From Bacilli bacterium (lineage in GTDB: Bacteria > Bacillota_I > Bacilli_A > ML615J-28 > CAG-698), in the NCBI GenBank assembly GCA_017617065.1, contig JAFZWP010000013.1:264335-328334 (forward strand): DNA of 64,000 nt, given 5' to 3'. The notes beneath the pieces were generated by a model that made no database searches, had not been told where the DNA came from, and saw nothing but the letters and a program-made list of their open reading frames with translations. A program made the translations under genes and the position numbers. This document shows positions 63,463 through 64,000 of this stretch, one piece after another (within the stretch, counting starts at the first letter, position 1; each line of letters opens with the position of its first letter).

Positions 63463-64000
63463 AGAGATTACTCCAATAAAGAAATCAGATACTAAAGAGA
63501 AAGCTAAAAAGAGAGTTGCAGCATACGCAAGAGTATCTACTGAACAGGATGAGCAACTTCATTCCCTTCAAGTACAAAGAGATTATTATGAAGAATATAT
63601 TAAATCTAATCCCGATTGGGAACTTGTAAATATTTATTATGATGAAGGAATTACTGGTACTTCATTAAAACGTAGAAAAGGATTCAATCAAATGATAGCT
63701 GATGCACTTGATGGAAAGATTGATGTAATACTAGTTAAGTCAGTATCAAGATTTGCTAGAAATACAATTGATGCACTTCAAACAACTAGAGATTTAAAAC
63801 TTAAAGGTGTACCAGTGTTCTTTGAAAAAGAAAATATAGATAGTATGGATCCTAAAGGTGAATTCATGCTTACACTCTTTTGCTCTTTTGCACAGGAAGA
63901 ATCTAAGTCAATATCTGATAACATTAAATGGTCAATTAGAAATGGATATAAGAATGGTAAATTCACAATGCATACTGAACATCTGCTAGGTTATAAGAAA
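63446..64000 (+). CDS. Large serine recombinase, N-terminal part
   Basis: The frame is open from the ATG at 63446 to the window end (185 codons), so the gene is cut by the edge. The catalytic domain is intact: VAAYARVSTEQDEQ with the nucleophilic Ser, VSRFARNTID with catalytic Arg residues, and FCSFAQEES. The next domain begins at GYKNGKF. Large serine recombinases integrate and excise phages and integrative elements. GGAGG precedes the start. It marks a mobile element, or its remnant, continuing to the right. Confidence 0.93.
   Translation, partial: MKKIIKEITPIKKSDTKEKAKKRVAAYARVSTEQDEQLHSLQVQRDYYEEYIKSNPDWELVNIYYDEGITGTSLKRRKGFNQMIADALDGKIDVILVKSVSRFARNTIDALQTTRDLKLKGVPVFFEKENIDSMDPKGEFMLTLFCSFAQEESKSISDNIKWSIRNGYKNGKFTMHTEHLLGYKK

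Noticed and set aside
1..64000. Mycoplasma genetic code (TGA as tryptophan)
   Set aside because: TGA is used as the natural stop in yidD, msrA and the antitoxin at overlapping or terminator-linked ends, and conserved tryptophans are written TGG.
1..64000. tRNA or rRNA genes
   Set aside because: No cloverleaf-like sequence with conserved T-loop and acceptor pairing was seen in the intergenic regions; a tRNA search program would settle it.

Overview
This window looks like chromosome from a low-GC Bacillota, probably a gut commensal related to the Mollicutes/RF39 or Erysipelotrichia side of the phylum. The reasons are strong A+T richness, Bacillota-type genes (a YtxK-like methylase, AddAB, the dnaE-pfkA neighbourhood, FakA/DegV), strong Shine-Dalgarno sites and short A/T-flanked hairpin terminators. 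TGA acts as a stop (yidD, msrA, relB-like antitoxin) and tryptophan is written TGG, so this is not the Mycoplasma code. The taxonomic placement is inference.

Layout. 0-10 kb: core minus-strand genes (yitT fragment, metG, pfkA, dnaE) preceded by two large membrane-anchored extracellular proteins. 10-21 kb: a YtxK-like protein, yidD-pepT on the plus strand, queT under a probable preQ1-I riboswitch, membrane proteins, an XRE regulator with an AlkD-like protein and a hydrolase, two related acyltransferase/zinc-ribbon proteins (one with a broken HX4D motif), msrA, and a RelB/PIN toxin-antitoxin pair.

21.6-33 kb: the most interesting unit, a ten-gene minus-strand operon with a clear promoter and palindromic operators at one end (33.0 kb) and a terminator at the other (21.67 kb). 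It encodes a TetR regulator, a GH31 sulfoquinovosidase-like enzyme, a transaldolase, a beta-hydroxyacid-type reductase, a fucose-isomerase-family enzyme, DUF4867, a TauE/SafE exporter, a GPH sugar transporter, a GH36 alpha-galactosidase and a GT-B-like protein. The first seven fit the transaldolase-type (sulfo-TAL) sulfoquinovose pathway of Bacillota: sulfoquinovoside is cleaved, isomerised and split to sulfolactaldehyde, which is reduced to dihydroxypropanesulfonate and exported. The added alpha-galactosidase suggests the operon may handle several plant thylakoid-lipid headgroups.

33-45 kb: a fatty acid kinase cluster (GNAT, FakA, DegV/FakB-like), a VWA lipoprotein, an MFS-DUF2804-lipoprotein cluster, a glycerophosphodiesterase, and a GT8-PlsC fusion next to a CrtO-like acyltransferase, pointing to membrane glycolipid chemistry. 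45.5-55.2 kb: DNA-processing genes (a zinc-finger/PD-(D/E)XK protein, an SF1 helicase with a DUF2726-type nuclease end, AddA and AddB).

55.2-64 kb: an accessory region with two Fic proteins, a flavoprotein, a six-fold 16-residue Cys-Gly repeat protein, MgtC, a standalone 27-codon gene, a DUF4143 ATPase with an unknown partner flanked by related non-coding repeats, a 59-bp tandem repeat followed by two tandem terminators, and at the right edge a large serine recombinase with its small leader gene behind a hairpin that captures its ribosome binding site.
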